This document shows, piece by piece, positions 43,273 through 52,535 of a stretch of 64,000 bases of DNA (position 1 is the stretch's first letter; every line of letters begins with the position of its first letter). Source of the DNA: Hyphomicrobiales bacterium (GTDB lineage: Bacteria > Pseudomonadota > Alphaproteobacteria > Rhizobiales > Beijerinckiaceae); contig CAKNFP010000002.1 of the NCBI GenBank assembly GCA_930633525.1, positions 1,984,001 through 2,048,000 on the forward strand. Reading direction: 5' to 3'. The notes beneath the pieces are model-generated. The model had not been told where the DNA came from and made no database searches. It saw nothing but the letters and a program-made list of their open reading frames with translations. Made by a program: the position numbers and the translations under genes.

Positions 43273-43750
43273 CCGCTATCCCCTGCTATGATGCGCAAAC
43301 TGTCCGCAATCGAACTTGCGTCTTCCGATACAGCCGTTGCGTGCCGAGGGGAAGCCCGCATGCGAATTCTGCCGACGTCGACAGCGGAGATGAGGACACG
43401 GCGATCGACGTCCTTGCGCGGATCGATCAGGACGCGTCAAAAGGTCTTGCATGTCAGGGGCTATACGGCTTTGTGTCAATGATCTGTTATCGAAATGGCG
43501 ACCAAAAGCAGCTCCGTTATGGCATCACATCGCGCAACCGGATCCATCGCATCATTCGCATGGGACCCGCGCGTGCTGAACACCTGACATGGCGGCATCT
43601 CGCATGGCTCTCTATCAGCCAGATATCTATATAAGCAATTGATTTATTGACTAATATATATTGGCGCGATGACGATCCGCCATTTCGTACCACATTATTT
43701 TTCGGACGCTGACTTCCATTGGCGCAGTTGATCGTCGCGAATTGGAGCGC
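43273..43750. other. Stretch without a recognisable gene
   Basis: Nothing convincing is coded between the dehydrogenase start and the IS6 remnant. Codon-like signal is weak on both strands and AT content rises sharply at 43630-43665. It probably holds the promoter of the dehydrogenase pair and decayed insertion-sequence DNA. Confidence 0.5.
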
Positions 43751-43906
43751 GAAATGGATCACCCAGCGATGGATCGTCGAGTGGTCGATGCCAATTCCAC
43801 GCTCTGCCATGATTTCTTGCGGGTCGCGCGAACTCAGCCCGTACGCCCGACACCCGTGAACGCGCGACAGGATCACCGATCGGTCGAAATGGCGCCCCTT
43901 GAACAT
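43751..43906 (-). pseudogene. IS6-family transposase remnant (N-terminal piece)
   Basis: The first 52 residues of the open frame (FKGRHFDRSVIL, then AYGLSSRDPQEIMAERGIGIDHSTIHRWVIH) match the start of IS6/IS26-group transposases, including the helix-turn-helix. Similarity stops abruptly at about residue 52; the catalytic DDE domain is absent and the rest of the frame is unrelated. No terminal repeats were found. A second piece of the same family, in the same orientation, lies at 56570-56800. Confidence 0.82.
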
Positions 43907-44036
43907 GAGACCGCCCCCGCGACGGGAACAATCTCATGCCAGGCCCGAATTGCCGCAGCGTTTGCGACCGGGAGCGCCAGAACGATCACGAAACATTTCT
44001 GTCCAGTGATGCAGCTAGCCGGCTCGCGCCATATCG

Positions 44037-45770
44037 TCAGTGGGAATGTCTTGGTGTTCCCGCCTTCCGCTTCCCAAGCAGAAAATCAAAATCGCAACCT
44101 TCATCGGCTTGAAGGACCCGTTCCACATAAAGACTTTGGTATCCGCTTGTCTGGATCGGTTCTGGAGCTTTCCATTGGGCCGAACGCCTTTCAAGCTCCT
44201 TCGCATCGACAAGCAGCTCAAGCTTGCGTGCCTCCACATCGAGCTCGATGATGTCACCGTCCTGGACCAGGGCCAGGACACCTCCGACGGCCGCTTCCGG
44301 CGTGGTATGCAGAATTACTGTTCCATACGCGGTACCGCTCATGCGGGCGTCGGACACCCGGACCATATCGGTGACGCCCAGACGCAACAGTTTGGCGGGA
44401 AGCGGCATGTTTCCAACCTCCGCCATGCCCGGATAGCCTTTTGGGCCGCAATTTTTGAGGACCATCACGCAATCGGCGTCAATATCCAGCTCAGGATCGT
44501 CGATACGCGCGTAATAGTTCTCAATGCTCTCAAAGACAACGGCGCGGCCGCGATGCTTCATCAGGCGCGGTGTGGCGGCCGAAGGCTTGATAACGGCGCC
44601 TCTAGGAGCCAAGTTCCCCCTTAAGACCGCAATTCCGCCTTCTGTTGTTAGAGGTCGGTCTAGAGGGCGTATAACCTCGTCATTGTAAACCGTCGCGTCC
44701 GCGATGATTTCCCCGATTGTTTGCCCGGCGACGGTCGGAGCATCGACGTCGATCAGGCCCTTTGCCTCCAAGATCTTCATGACGGCGGCAAGGCCACCGG
44801 CATAGTAAAAGTCCTCCATAAGGAATTTTCCGGAAGGCATCAGATCGACGATAGTCGGCACGCCTCGGCCGAAGGTATCCCAGTCATCAAGTGAGAGATC
44901 GACGCCCAGGCGGCGCGCAATGGCTATCAAGTGAATGGCGGCATTGGTAGACCCACCTATCGCACCATTCACCCTGATCGCATTGAGAAACGCGCGTCGG
45001 GTTAAGATATCAGACATACAGACGTCTTCGTTTACAAGGCCGACGATCCGCCGGCCTGAGAGTTGCGCGAGGAGCTTTCTCCGCGAATCGACAGCTGGGA
45101 TGGATGCGTTGTCATGCAGAGCCATTCCCAGCGCCTCCACCATGGAGGCCATGGTGGAGGCTGTCCCCATGGTCATGCAACTGCCTGCCGAACGACTTTG
45201 TCCTTGCTCTGCGGAAAGAAAATCGGACGTCGACATTCGCCCAGCCTTGAGATCTTCGTAGTATTTCCAAACATGCGTCCCCGAGCCGATCGGTTTCCCG
45301 CGGAAATTGCCGTTGAGCATAGGCCCACCGGAGACCACAATAGTGGGCAGATCGGAGCTCGCGGCGCCCATCATCAAGGCAGGGGTTGTCTTGTCACAGC
45401 CGACGAGAAGCACAACACCGTCGATTGGATTCCCGGTGATTGATTCCTCAACATCCATGCTAGCCAAATTGCGGAAAAGCATGGCGGTTGGACGAAGGTT
45501 CGACTCGCCTAGCGACATCACGGGGAATTCGAAGGGAACCCCTCCAGCTTCGTAGACGCCTCTTTTCACGTGGTCCGCGAGTTCGCGCAAGTGCGCGTTG
45601 CAAGGTGTCAATTCCGACCAAGTGTTGCAGATCCCGATGACGGGGCGCCCGTCGAACGCATCCTCAGGAATACCCTGATTCTTCATCCAGCTCCGGTGCA
45701 TAAACGCATTTTTGCCTGCCCCAGAAAACCAGTCCGCCGACCTCAATTTCCGTTTCTCAGACATTGTCAT
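44037..45770 (-). CDS. IlvD/Edd-family sugar-acid dehydratase, L-arabinonate dehydratase-like
   Basis: This 577-aa iron-sulfur enzyme dehydrates an aldonate to a 2-keto-3-deoxy acid. C57 (ELTPCNAH), C125 (LLVGCDKTTP) and C198 (GSCMTMG) are the expected cluster ligands and S478 (MSGTAYG) the expected base. All four lie two positions before the residues I recall for Rhizobium L-arabinonate dehydratase (59, 127, 200, 480), which supports that subfamily over dihydroxy-acid dehydratase. It is divergent from the phosphatase gene, with a GntR-type operator between. The true sugar acid may be L-arabinonate, D-fuconate or similar. Confidence 0.92.
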   Translation of the reverse strand: MTMSEKRKLRSADWFSGAGKNAFMHRSWMKNQGIPEDAFDGRPVIGICNTWSELTPCNAHLRELADHVKRGVYEAGGVPFEFPVMSLGESNLRPTAMLFRNLASMDVEESITGNPIDGVVLLVGCDKTTPALMMGAASSDLPTIVVSGGPMLNGNFRGKPIGSGTHVWKYYEDLKAGRMSTSDFLSAEQGQSRSAGSCMTMGTASTMASMVEALGMALHDNASIPAVDSRRKLLAQLSGRRIVGLVNEDVCMSDILTRRAFLNAIRVNGAIGGSTNAAIHLIAIARRLGVDLSLDDWDTFGRGVPTIVDLMPSGKFLMEDFYYAGGLAAVMKILEAKGLIDVDAPTVAGQTIGEIIADATVYNDEVIRPLDRPLTTEGGIAVLRGNLAPRGAVIKPSAATPRLMKHRGRAVVFESIENYYARIDDPELDIDADCVMVLKNCGPKGYPGMAEVGNMPLPAKLLRLGVTDMVRVSDARMSGTAYGTVILHTTPEAAVGGVLALVQDGDIIELDVEARKLELLVDAKELERRSAQWKAPEPIQTSGYQSLYVERVLQADEGCDFDFLLGKRKAGTPRHSH

Positions 45771-45840
45771 CTTTCAGCTTGTCAGTCGTCCTTCGGGGAC
45801 TCGAGGGTCGCGGAAAAATCGCCTTTGCCGCAGCAGGGCG

Positions 45841-45880
45841 TTGACCGGATATCATTATTCATAATATTCATATTATATAA
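45841..45880. promoter_or_regulatory. GntR-type operator, copy 1, between dehydratase and phosphatase genes
   Basis: An AT-rich island contains ATTATTCATAAT (45854-45865), whose exact reverse complement occurs at 46787-46798 before the GntR gene. TTGACC (45841) and TAATAT (45862) form a possible plus-strand promoter with short spacing. The site can serve both divergent genes (start codons at 45770 and 45949). Confidence 0.6.
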
Positions 45881-45948
45881 AAATCAAGCCCGCCGTCGCG
45901 CCCCCGACGGCTTTGTGGGAGGGCCGCGCATGCAACGGAAAAAGTCTT

Positions 45949-46758
45949 ATGAATGAAACGGAGCTCTGCGCACGGCTTGCACTTGCGAAGGTGCTGGCGA
46001 AAGAGGGAGGGCGGCGTGCCCGTGAATTATTTCGCTCCGGGAATTTCGACGTCGCATTCAAGGGTCCAGGCGATCCACTGACCACTGCGGATTTGGCGGT
46101 CGATGCGTTTATCCTGGATGGAATTCGCCGGTCATTTCCGCAGGATGGGATCCTGAGTGAGGAATCTGGTGGTGCGGAGGCCGATGTCCTTTGGGTGATT
46201 GATCCCATAGACGGAACCCAGAATTTCTCTCGAGGGATAGCGCGCTTCGCCGTCTCCATCGCCATTTGCGAAAATGGGCAACCTATCGGAGGCGCGATCT
46301 ACGACCCTATGGCCGATGAACTCTTCTTTGCGCGAAGGGGGGGAGGAGCCTTTCTCCACGACAGGGCGATACGGACCAGTTTGATCTGCGATCCAACATG
46401 CGCCCTGATCGAAGCAGGCTATTCAGCCAAACACCCGTGGGAAGCCTATCATGGCTTGACGGGCCGGCTTCTTTCCGCTGGGTTCGGGGTGCGCCAGGTC
46501 GGCTCTGCGGCGCTCGGTCTTGCCGAGGTTGCTTGTGGTCGGATCGACGGATACTGCGAAATGCACCTGGAAAGCTGGGATGTCGCCGCCGCCGCCCTGA
46601 TCGTGGCTGAAGCGGGGGGCATCGTCAGCAACTTCTTCGCTGGGGATTTGCGAATGGGTGGTCCAATCGTAGCCGCAGCGAGGGGCTTGTGGGAACCTCT
46701 TATTGCGGCATCTGCGATTGCGGACGGGCGGTGCGCGCAGACAACACTGCAGTGTTGA
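45949..46758 (+). CDS. Inositol-monophosphatase-family phosphatase
   Basis: This 269-aa Mg-dependent phosphatase lacks a signal peptide and is therefore cytoplasmic. Metal ligands are visible as E71 (GILSEESG), D85 and D88 (WVIDPIDGTQNF) and the Asp of LESWDVAAAALIVAEAGG near residue 220. Family members cleave inositol phosphate, sugar phosphates, histidinol phosphate or adenosine bisphosphate. Set among sugar-oxidation genes and an FbpABC-like importer, it may remove phosphate from an imported sugar phosphate. The start at 45949 has only a weak ribosome site, GGAAAAAG. Confidence 0.9.
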   Translation: MNETELCARLALAKVLAKEGGRRARELFRSGNFDVAFKGPGDPLTTADLAVDAFILDGIRRSFPQDGILSEESGGAEADVLWVIDPIDGTQNFSRGIARFAVSIAICENGQPIGGAIYDPMADELFFARRGGGAFLHDRAIRTSLICDPTCALIEAGYSAKHPWEAYHGLTGRLLSAGFGVRQVGSAALGLAEVACGRIDGYCEMHLESWDVAAAALIVAEAGGIVSNFFAGDLRMGGPIVAAARGLWEPLIAASAIADGRCAQTTLQC

Positions 46759-46798
46759 CAGGGCATTTTTGTCGGGTAATCTCATTATTATGAATAAT
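46742..46798 (+). promoter_or_regulatory. Promoter and operator of the GntR gene; likely leaderless transcript
   Basis: TTGACA (46755-46760) and TAATCT (46777-46782) are 16 bases apart, which places the transcription start at about 46789-46790, the A of the ATG at 46790. The operator ATTATGAATAAT (46787-46798) covers that start. Just before, CAACACTGCAGTGTTG (46742-46757) is a perfect 16-bp palindrome over the phosphatase 3' end. The arrangement suggests autorepression of a leaderless mRNA. Confidence 0.65.
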
Positions 46799-47590
46799 AT
46801 GAAAATTAACACGAGTGTCCCCAATCCCGGCGGGGCGCGGGCGTCGGGGAGATCTGTCGCCTTGGCCGGCAGCCTTCACGGCATGGTGGTCGAGCGTCTC
46901 GGGTTTCTCATCGCGTCCGGTGAGTTCAAGGCGGGCGACTTACTTCCTAACGCCGACGAGCTGTCGGCGCGTCTTGGTGTTGGGCGAAGCGTCCTGCGGG
47001 AAGGACTTAAGGTTCTCTCAGGCAAGGGCATGATTGAGGCTCGGCCCAAGACGGGCACGAAGGTTCGTCCTCGGTCCGAGTGGAATCATCTCGATCCCGA
47101 TCTCCTGGCGTGGCGCTACGTTTCCCCTGGTCTTGAAGATGTTGCCTCGCTGTTCGATCTGCGGCGGGCGATCGAGCCCGCAGCCTCCGCGCTGTGTGCG
47201 CAGAGAGCCAGCCAAGAACAGACCTCGGAACTCCGGGCGATCTTCCTTGAGATGGAGGCGACAGCCGACGATAGCGACCGCTTTGCTGGCCCAGATCTCT
47301 CATTCCATCAAGCGCTTCTGCGGTTCACCGGGAATGAATTGTTGGCATCATTGGCGGCCGTGGTTGAAACCGCGCTTCTCATCAGCTTCCGGCTCTCTGA
47401 CGATCGGTCGGATGGGCAGCGTCACTCGCTGCCGCTTCACAAAGCGCTGCTCGAGAAGATCGAGGCGCGGGACGCTGAAGGGGCCAGGCTGGCAGCAGTC
47501 GCGCTCTTGAACGATGCGGAGACTGATGTTCGTCGTGTGCTTGAGCGGCGCGGGAATGCTGCGGCCGGACGCCGGCAGCGACAGGACTGA
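46790..47590 (+). CDS. GntR-family regulator, FadR/FCD subfamily
   Basis: This 266-aa regulator has a winged helix at about 30-95 (GFLIASGEFKAGDLLPNADELSARLGVGRSVLREGLKVLSGKGMIEARPKTGTKV) and an all-helical FCD domain (about 110-250) with conserved Arg/His metal-site residues around LDLRRAIEP-like and DLSFHQALL segments. FCD proteins bind sugar acids or organic acids. No ribosome site precedes 46790, which fits a leaderless start; a downstream TTG at 46862 after GGGGAG is the alternative. It likely controls the cluster through the two AT-rich operators. Confidence 0.9.
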   Translation: MNNMKINTSVPNPGGARASGRSVALAGSLHGMVVERLGFLIASGEFKAGDLLPNADELSARLGVGRSVLREGLKVLSGKGMIEARPKTGTKVRPRSEWNHLDPDLLAWRYVSPGLEDVASLFDLRRAIEPAASALCAQRASQEQTSELRAIFLEMEATADDSDRFAGPDLSFHQALLRFTGNELLASLAAVVETALLISFRLSDDRSDGQRHSLPLHKALLEKIEARDAEGARLAAVALLNDAETDVRRVLERRGNAAAGRRQRQD

Positions 47591-47595
47591 GAGAT

Positions 47596-48366
47596 ATGAT
47601 TGAAGCGCAAACAATCTATCCGAGTCTGGACGACGTTCCTGTGTTCATCACGGGAGGCGGAAGCGGCATCGGCGAAAGTCTCGTCGAACATTTCTGCCGC
47701 CAAGGGTCACGGGTGACCTTCGTCGATCTCGCGGAAGAGGCGTCGCTGGGAGTTGTGGAGCGCATGAGGGCCGCCGGATTGCGCGTGCCGCGGTTTGTGC
47801 GATGTGATCTGCGCGATATTGAAGCTCTGCGCGCCGCGATCACCCAGACCGCGAAAGAGGACGGTCCCATTCGCGTTCTCCTGAACAACGCCGGGAACGA
47901 CGATCGGCATCGCACGGAGGACGTGACTGTCGAATACTGGGACGACCGCATGGCGGTTAACGTCCGACACCAGTTTTTTGCTGCCCAGGCTGTTCGTCCC
48001 TTCATGCGGGCCGCCGGCGGCGGGTCAATCATCAATTTCGGTTCCATCACGTGGATGGTTGGCGATCCTGATTGTCCTGCTTATGTGACATCCAAGGCGG
48101 CCATTACTGGCATGACGCGCGCCCTCGCGCGCGAGTTCGGCCCTGAGCGTATCAGGGTCAACTGCATGATTCCGGGATGGGTCATGACCGACCGGCAGAT
48201 GCGTCTCTGGCTCGACTCCAACGGGGAGCGCCAGATCGCCGAGCGGCAATGCCTGCCTGACCGAGTCCAACCCGCAGACATTGCCCGCATGGCGCTATTT
48301 CTCGCGGCCGACGACAGCCGGTTGTGCACCTCTCAGCATTTCATCGTCGACGCAGGGTGGGTCTAG
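47596..48366 (+). CDS. SDR-family sugar 1-dehydrogenase-like protein
   Basis: This 256-aa SDR has GGGSGIG at 20-26, LLNNAGNDDRHRTEDVTVEYWDDRMAVNVRH and catalytic YVTSK. The NNAGNDDRH block, the YPSL start and LARELGP-like and SLCTGxxxxxDAGW-like segments are the pattern of the Caulobacter D-xylose 1-dehydrogenase subfamily. It would oxidise an aldose to the lactone as the first oxidative step. It starts five bases after the GntR gene. Confidence 0.9.
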   Translation: MIEAQTIYPSLDDVPVFITGGGSGIGESLVEHFCRQGSRVTFVDLAEEASLGVVERMRAAGLRVPRFVRCDLRDIEALRAAITQTAKEDGPIRVLLNNAGNDDRHRTEDVTVEYWDDRMAVNVRHQFFAAQAVRPFMRAAGGGSIINFGSITWMVGDPDCPAYVTSKAAITGMTRALAREFGPERIRVNCMIPGWVMTDRQMRLWLDSNGERQIAERQCLPDRVQPADIARMALFLAADDSRLCTSQHFIVDAGWV

Positions 48367-48389
48367 GACTCATCCTACAGGAGTGATCG

Positions 48390-49391
48390 ATGCGCATTGT
48401 CCAATACCAGAGTTCCGAGGAAGAGCGCCGCGTTGGTCTCATCAGTGACGACGGCATGGCGCTCCATCCACTTCGAGGGGCTTCGTCCGTGCGCGATCTG
48501 GCCCGCCAAGCCGCAGATCTGCGACAGCCACTTGCAGATATCGTGTCGGATCTCGCTGAAGACATACAAGTAGACTACATCAGCCTTCTGGATCAGGGCC
48601 AAATACTCCCGCCGCTCGATCACCCAGAACCGGCGCGCTTTCTTATAACCGGCACGGGCCTCACGCATATCGGAAGCGCTGCTGCGCGTAACAGGATGCA
48701 TGTCATCGCCCATGGCGAGAAAGCGGCTGATGAATCCGATTCGATGAAGATATTCCGAATGGGCCTGCAAGGCGGAAAGCCTGCGGATGGCAAGATCGGC
48801 GTCCAGCCGGAATGGTTCTTCAAAGGCACCGGCACCTGTCTCGTGGCACCTGGCGCGGATTTGCCATTGCCGCACTTCGCGGCGGCAGGCGCGGAAGAGG
48901 CAGAAGTCGTTGGCCTCTACCTTATTGATCAAGAGGGCAATCCCTGCCGGATCGGTTACGCGCTAGGCAATGAATATTCCGATCACGTCACCGAAGGTCA
49001 AAACTATCTCTACCTCGCTCATTCCAAGCTTCGTTCCTGCTCAATCGGGCCCGAGCTCCTTCTTGGCGAACTTCCGCATGAAGTCCGTGGAAAATCGAAA
49101 GTCCTGCGGGGTGGCGTGACCATCTGGGAAGAGGAGTTCCTCTCCGGCGAGAAGAACATGCCCCATTCGATCGCAAATCTGGAGCATTACCACTTCCGTT
49201 ATCCGATGTTTCGTCGCCCGGGCGATTTACACGCTTATTTCTTTGGTGCGGCTGTGATGAGCTACGCCGCCGGAATTCAAACGCAGTCGGGCGATGAATA
49301 CGAGATCGAATCCTCCATCTTCGGGCGGCCCTTAAGAAACAGGATGGTGGCAGTGCCGGACGAGGGAATTGCGAGAGTTCGGGCGCTCTAG
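48390..49391 (+). CDS. FAH-superfamily protein, AraD1/GguC type
   Basis: This 333-aa protein has the C-terminal fumarylacetoacetate-hydrolase fold: FLITGTGLTHIGSA, EWFFKGTGTCLVAPG, the acidic metal site in GAEEAEVVGLYLID and LGNEYSDHVTEGQNYLYLAHSKLRSCSIGPELLLG. The family sits in L-arabinose and sugar-acid clusters of rhizobia (AraD1, GguC) and is thought to act on 2-keto-3-deoxy acids. Here it follows the dehydratase logically, although the dehydratase is on the other strand. Confidence 0.9.
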   Translation: MRIVQYQSSEEERRVGLISDDGMALHPLRGASSVRDLARQAADLRQPLADIVSDLAEDIQVDYISLLDQGQILPPLDHPEPARFLITGTGLTHIGSAAARNRMHVIAHGEKAADESDSMKIFRMGLQGGKPADGKIGVQPEWFFKGTGTCLVAPGADLPLPHFAAAGAEEAEVVGLYLIDQEGNPCRIGYALGNEYSDHVTEGQNYLYLAHSKLRSCSIGPELLLGELPHEVRGKSKVLRGGVTIWEEEFLSGEKNMPHSIANLEHYHFRYPMFRRPGDLHAYFFGAAVMSYAAGIQTQSGDEYEIESSIFGRPLRNRMVAVPDEGIARVRAL

Positions 49392-49429
49392 GAAATCGGT
49401 CGGAAAGCTGGTCATAGAGGGGGGAGCAA

Positions 49430-50335
49430 TTGACCGATGGGGCGAAAACACTGTTCGAGCTTCGTGATGGCCGGTCCAGTCTCGCAATTGCGCCGGATAT
49501 CGGCGGCGCGATCGCGTGGTTCCGTTGGGATCATGCTGGAGAAACCATCGACTGGCTGCGCCCGGCCGACGAGGAGGCATTGCATTCTCGGGATGTTTGC
49601 AGAATGGCCTGCTTCCCTTTGGTGCCCTATTCAAACCGCATTCGAGACGGCCGTTTTATTTTTTCCGGCCAAGCCGTTCAGCTTCCTGTTTCGCGCGAAG
49701 ATCCCCACTTCGAACATGGCCACGGTTGGCGGGGACCCTGGACAGTCGGGTTGCGCGAACGCTCTCGCGCAGTGATCTATTGCCGTCATGAAGCGGACGC
49801 TTGGCCATGGAGTTACGAAGCTGAACAGGAATTCAGACTCATCGAGGGAGTTCTGGAAGTTCGACTAACCTTACGTAATACGTCCGCATATACGATGCCG
49901 GCGGGCATCGGGCTACATCCTCACTTTCCCACATCGCCGATGGCATCTATTGAGACAGGGGTGCATGCAATGTGGGAGACCGATGTGGACGTGCTTCCAA
50001 CACATCAGGTCAAGGTGGAGCCGGAACAGCAAACAATTCGTATCGAGGGCAGCGACCTCGACAATGTCTTTGCCGGATGGTCGAGGCGAGCCAGTATCTC
50101 GTGGCCCGAACGCGGGGCCGCCCTGGATCTCGAATCGGAGGCGCCCCTCGATTTCCTGGTGCTCTACACGCCGCCTGGTGAGGATTTCTTTTGTGCGGAA
50201 CCGGTGAGCAATATCACCGACGCTTTCAACGTTGCTAAGGAGGGCATCGAAAGCTCGGGGCTCATCACGCTCGCGCCTGGTGAAAGTTGCTCAGCCAAAA
50301 CGCGCTTTGTGCCGCGTCTGAACACGCCGACTTAG
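49430..50335 (+). CDS. Aldose 1-epimerase (galactose mutarotase family)
   Basis: This 301-aa enzyme interconverts sugar anomers to feed the 1-dehydrogenase. Catalytic histidines are in FEHGHGWRGPW (about 100) and GIGLHPHFP (about 165), and the catalytic Glu is probably in EDFFCAEPVSNITDAFN. The start is TTG at 49430, preceded by AGGGGGGAG; no ATG fits the frame. It belongs to the same transcript as the FAH and transporter genes. Confidence 0.88.
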   Translation: MTDGAKTLFELRDGRSSLAIAPDIGGAIAWFRWDHAGETIDWLRPADEEALHSRDVCRMACFPLVPYSNRIRDGRFIFSGQAVQLPVSREDPHFEHGHGWRGPWTVGLRERSRAVIYCRHEADAWPWSYEAEQEFRLIEGVLEVRLTLRNTSAYTMPAGIGLHPHFPTSPMASIETGVHAMWETDVDVLPTHQVKVEPEQQTIRIEGSDLDNVFAGWSRRASISWPERGAALDLESEAPLDFLVLYTPPGEDFFCAEPVSNITDAFNVAKEGIESSGLITLAPGESCSAKTRFVPRLNTPT

Positions 50336-50365
50336 ACACAATTTACAAAAAGGGGAGCCTACGTC

Positions 50366-51352
50366 ATGACGATCAATCGCCGCGTCATTCTTTCAGGGCT
50401 AACAGCTATCGGACTGGTACCGTTGATCGGATCCCAAGCTTCGGCTGCTGGTACAGTGGTTGTGTACAGCGCTATCAGCACCAAGCTGATGCAAGCTTAT
50501 GTCGATGCATTTCAGCAGGCCAATCCGGACATCAAGGTGCAAGTGATCAGTGGCGGTAGTGGCGAACTGCTTACTCGCGTCAAAGCGGAGCGCAACCGTC
50601 CGCTGGGTGACATATTGCTCGGTCCGGATGCAGATACGTTCGATTCTGATCTCAAGTTATTTGAGGGTTACAAGTCCTCAGAGAGCGGTGCATTCGACGC
50701 GGCCGCAGTCCAGCCCGACCACAAATACACCGGCCTCTCTTCCAATTTCCAAGTGTTTATCGTTAACACCAAGATGCTTCCTCCGGGAGATATTCCCAGA
50801 ACATGGAAGGATCTCGCCAATCCAAAATACAAGGGTAAGCTACTCATGGCCAACCCGGCGCAGTCCGGTTCCGCCTTCTCTCAACTCCACCAGATCGTGG
50901 CCCTCTACGGTTGGGATGTGATGGACGCCATCATCAACAACGCGACATTTGTATCGAGTTCCAAGCTGGCCTTCCAGAACATCGCCAAAGGAGAGATTCC
51001 GCTAGGTTTGACGAGCGAATTCAATGTGCTGCAGTCAAAATCCGAGGGCAATCCGGTTGAGGCCGTATATCCAGAGGATGGTTCTGCTTTGATCGTCGAC
51101 GCCAGCGCGATTATCGCGGGCGGTCCAAATCCCGAAGCGGCGAAGAAGTTTATTGACTTCATCAATTCCAAGAAAGCCCACCAGATACTCGTAGAAGTAG
51201 ACGGCCGCCGCTCGGCAAGAAAGGATGTCGCGCCGCCCGTCGGCTTGGCGGATATCAATGCGATCAAGGTCGTGCCTTATGACACTGTGTCGGCCGCGAA
51301 AAACAAGGCCGCGGAGCTTGATCGCTTCGACAAAACATTCTCCAAGAAATAA
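50366..51352 (+). CDS. ABC substrate-binding protein, FbpA/AfuA-like, without iron tyrosines
   Basis: This 328-aa periplasmic receptor has a signal peptide at 1-27 (SQASA|AGT). The fold is that of ferric-iron/AfuA receptors (VVVYSAISTKLMQAYVDAF, PRTWKDLANPKYKGKLLMANPAQSG, AVYPEDGSALIVDASAIIAGGPNPEAAKKFIDF). Where iron binders carry adjacent tyrosines, this protein reads GLTSEFNVLQ, so iron is unlikely. AfuA relatives bind sugar phosphates and others bind phosphonates or thiamine, and the neighbours favour a phosphorylated sugar. Confidence 0.88.
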   Translation: MTINRRVILSGLTAIGLVPLIGSQASAAGTVVVYSAISTKLMQAYVDAFQQANPDIKVQVISGGSGELLTRVKAERNRPLGDILLGPDADTFDSDLKLFEGYKSSESGAFDAAAVQPDHKYTGLSSNFQVFIVNTKMLPPGDIPRTWKDLANPKYKGKLLMANPAQSGSAFSQLHQIVALYGWDVMDAIINNATFVSSSKLAFQNIAKGEIPLGLTSEFNVLQSKSEGNPVEAVYPEDGSALIVDASAIIAGGPNPEAAKKFIDFINSKKAHQILVEVDGRRSARKDVAPPVGLADINAIKVVPYDTVSAAKNKAAELDRFDKTFSKK

Positions 51353-51437
51353 GTGCGACGAATAATCCGATCGGACCAAGCGGCGGAGGACATCTTCCGC
51401 CGTGATCTCCTCCGTTTGCAAGTGGGGTGCCTATAAG

Positions 51438-52535
51438 ATGTCAGGCGATTTGAGTGTCCGTAACCTGACTAAAGCTTACTCGACTGCTGGCTCGGACTTG
51501 ACTGTCGTTTCGGATATCAGCTTCGACGTCGCGGCGGGTGAGTTTTTCACAATGCTCGGGCCGTCTGGTTGTGGAAAGACGACGACGCTTCGCATGATTG
51601 CGGGCCTGGAATCCGTGACCGGCGGAAGCGTGAATATCGACGGAAGGGACACGACGATGGTTCCCGCCCGCCATCGCAACATCGGCATGGTGTTTCAGTC
51701 CTACGCGCTTTTCCCACACCTCACGATTTATGAGAACGTCGCTTATGGCTTGCGTGTGCGGCGCCTTTCGGAGGGGGAGGTAAAGCGGCAAGTTTCAGAG
51801 TGCCTTGACCTGCTGGCGCTAACCGCGCTTGCCAATAGGCTACCGGGCCAACTTTCCGGGGGGCAGCAACAACGCGTTTCGATTGCCCGAGCGCTTGTCT
51901 ACCGTCCGCCAGTCCTGTTGCTTGATGAGCCGCTTGCAAATCTTGATGCAAAATTGCGAGTTCAGATGCGCGACGAAATTCGTCGTGTACAGCGATCGCT
52001 GGGCATTATGGTTTTGTATGTGACACACGATCAGGAAGAGGCGATGGCGATATCCGACCGTGTTGCAGTATTTGACCGCGGGCGCATTGCCCAGATCGGC
52101 GCTCCATCAGATATCTACGACAGACCTGAATCGCTTTTTGTTGCGGATTTTATCGGTAAGGCGAATCTCCTGAGCGTTCAGCTTGACGAAGCGCACCCGG
52201 ACCTCTGCCAACTCCCCTCTGGTGCCGTGATCACCCCAGGTCGGGTCGTGTCATTGCCTCACTGCGGAGACAGCGGGCTCTCCAACCCGCGCGAGGGAAT
52301 CCTGATGATACGGCCTGAACGCCTCTTCCCTGCGGACGAGGGCCCGATCCGGGGCCGCGTCGACAGGGTTCAGAACCTCGGCCCCATATCGCGCAGCTTT
52401 GTGGTCGCTGAGGGCATAGAGAATGAACTGCTCACGGATGTGCCGCGCAGCGCCTCTGTGACGCTGACTGAGGGAGATATCTGTGGCCTTGATTTTCATG
52501 CCGGTGACGTAACGCTGTTTAGGCGGGCGCCGTGA
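51438..52535 (+). CDS. ABC ATPase, FbpC/PotA type
   Basis: This 365-aa ATPase has Walker A GPSGCGKTT at 41-49, Q-loop VFQSYALFPHLTIYENV, signature LSGGQQQRVS, Walker B VLLLDEPLAN and switch YVTHDQEEAM. A TOBE-like C-terminal domain follows (ILMIRPERLFPA). The ATG at 51438 was chosen over an upstream in-frame start at 51402 because the family N-terminus begins at MSGDL. It overlaps the permease gene by four bases (ATGA). Confidence 0.93.
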   Translation: MSGDLSVRNLTKAYSTAGSDLTVVSDISFDVAAGEFFTMLGPSGCGKTTTLRMIAGLESVTGGSVNIDGRDTTMVPARHRNIGMVFQSYALFPHLTIYENVAYGLRVRRLSEGEVKRQVSECLDLLALTALANRLPGQLSGGQQQRVSIARALVYRPPVLLLDEPLANLDAKLRVQMRDEIRRVQRSLGIMVLYVTHDQEEAMAISDRVAVFDRGRIAQIGAPSDIYDRPESLFVADFIGKANLLSVQLDEAHPDLCQLPSGAVITPGRVVSLPHCGDSGLSNPREGILMIRPERLFPADEGPIRGRVDRVQNLGPISRSFVVAEGIENELLTDVPRSASVTLTEGDICGLDFHAGDVTLFRRAP

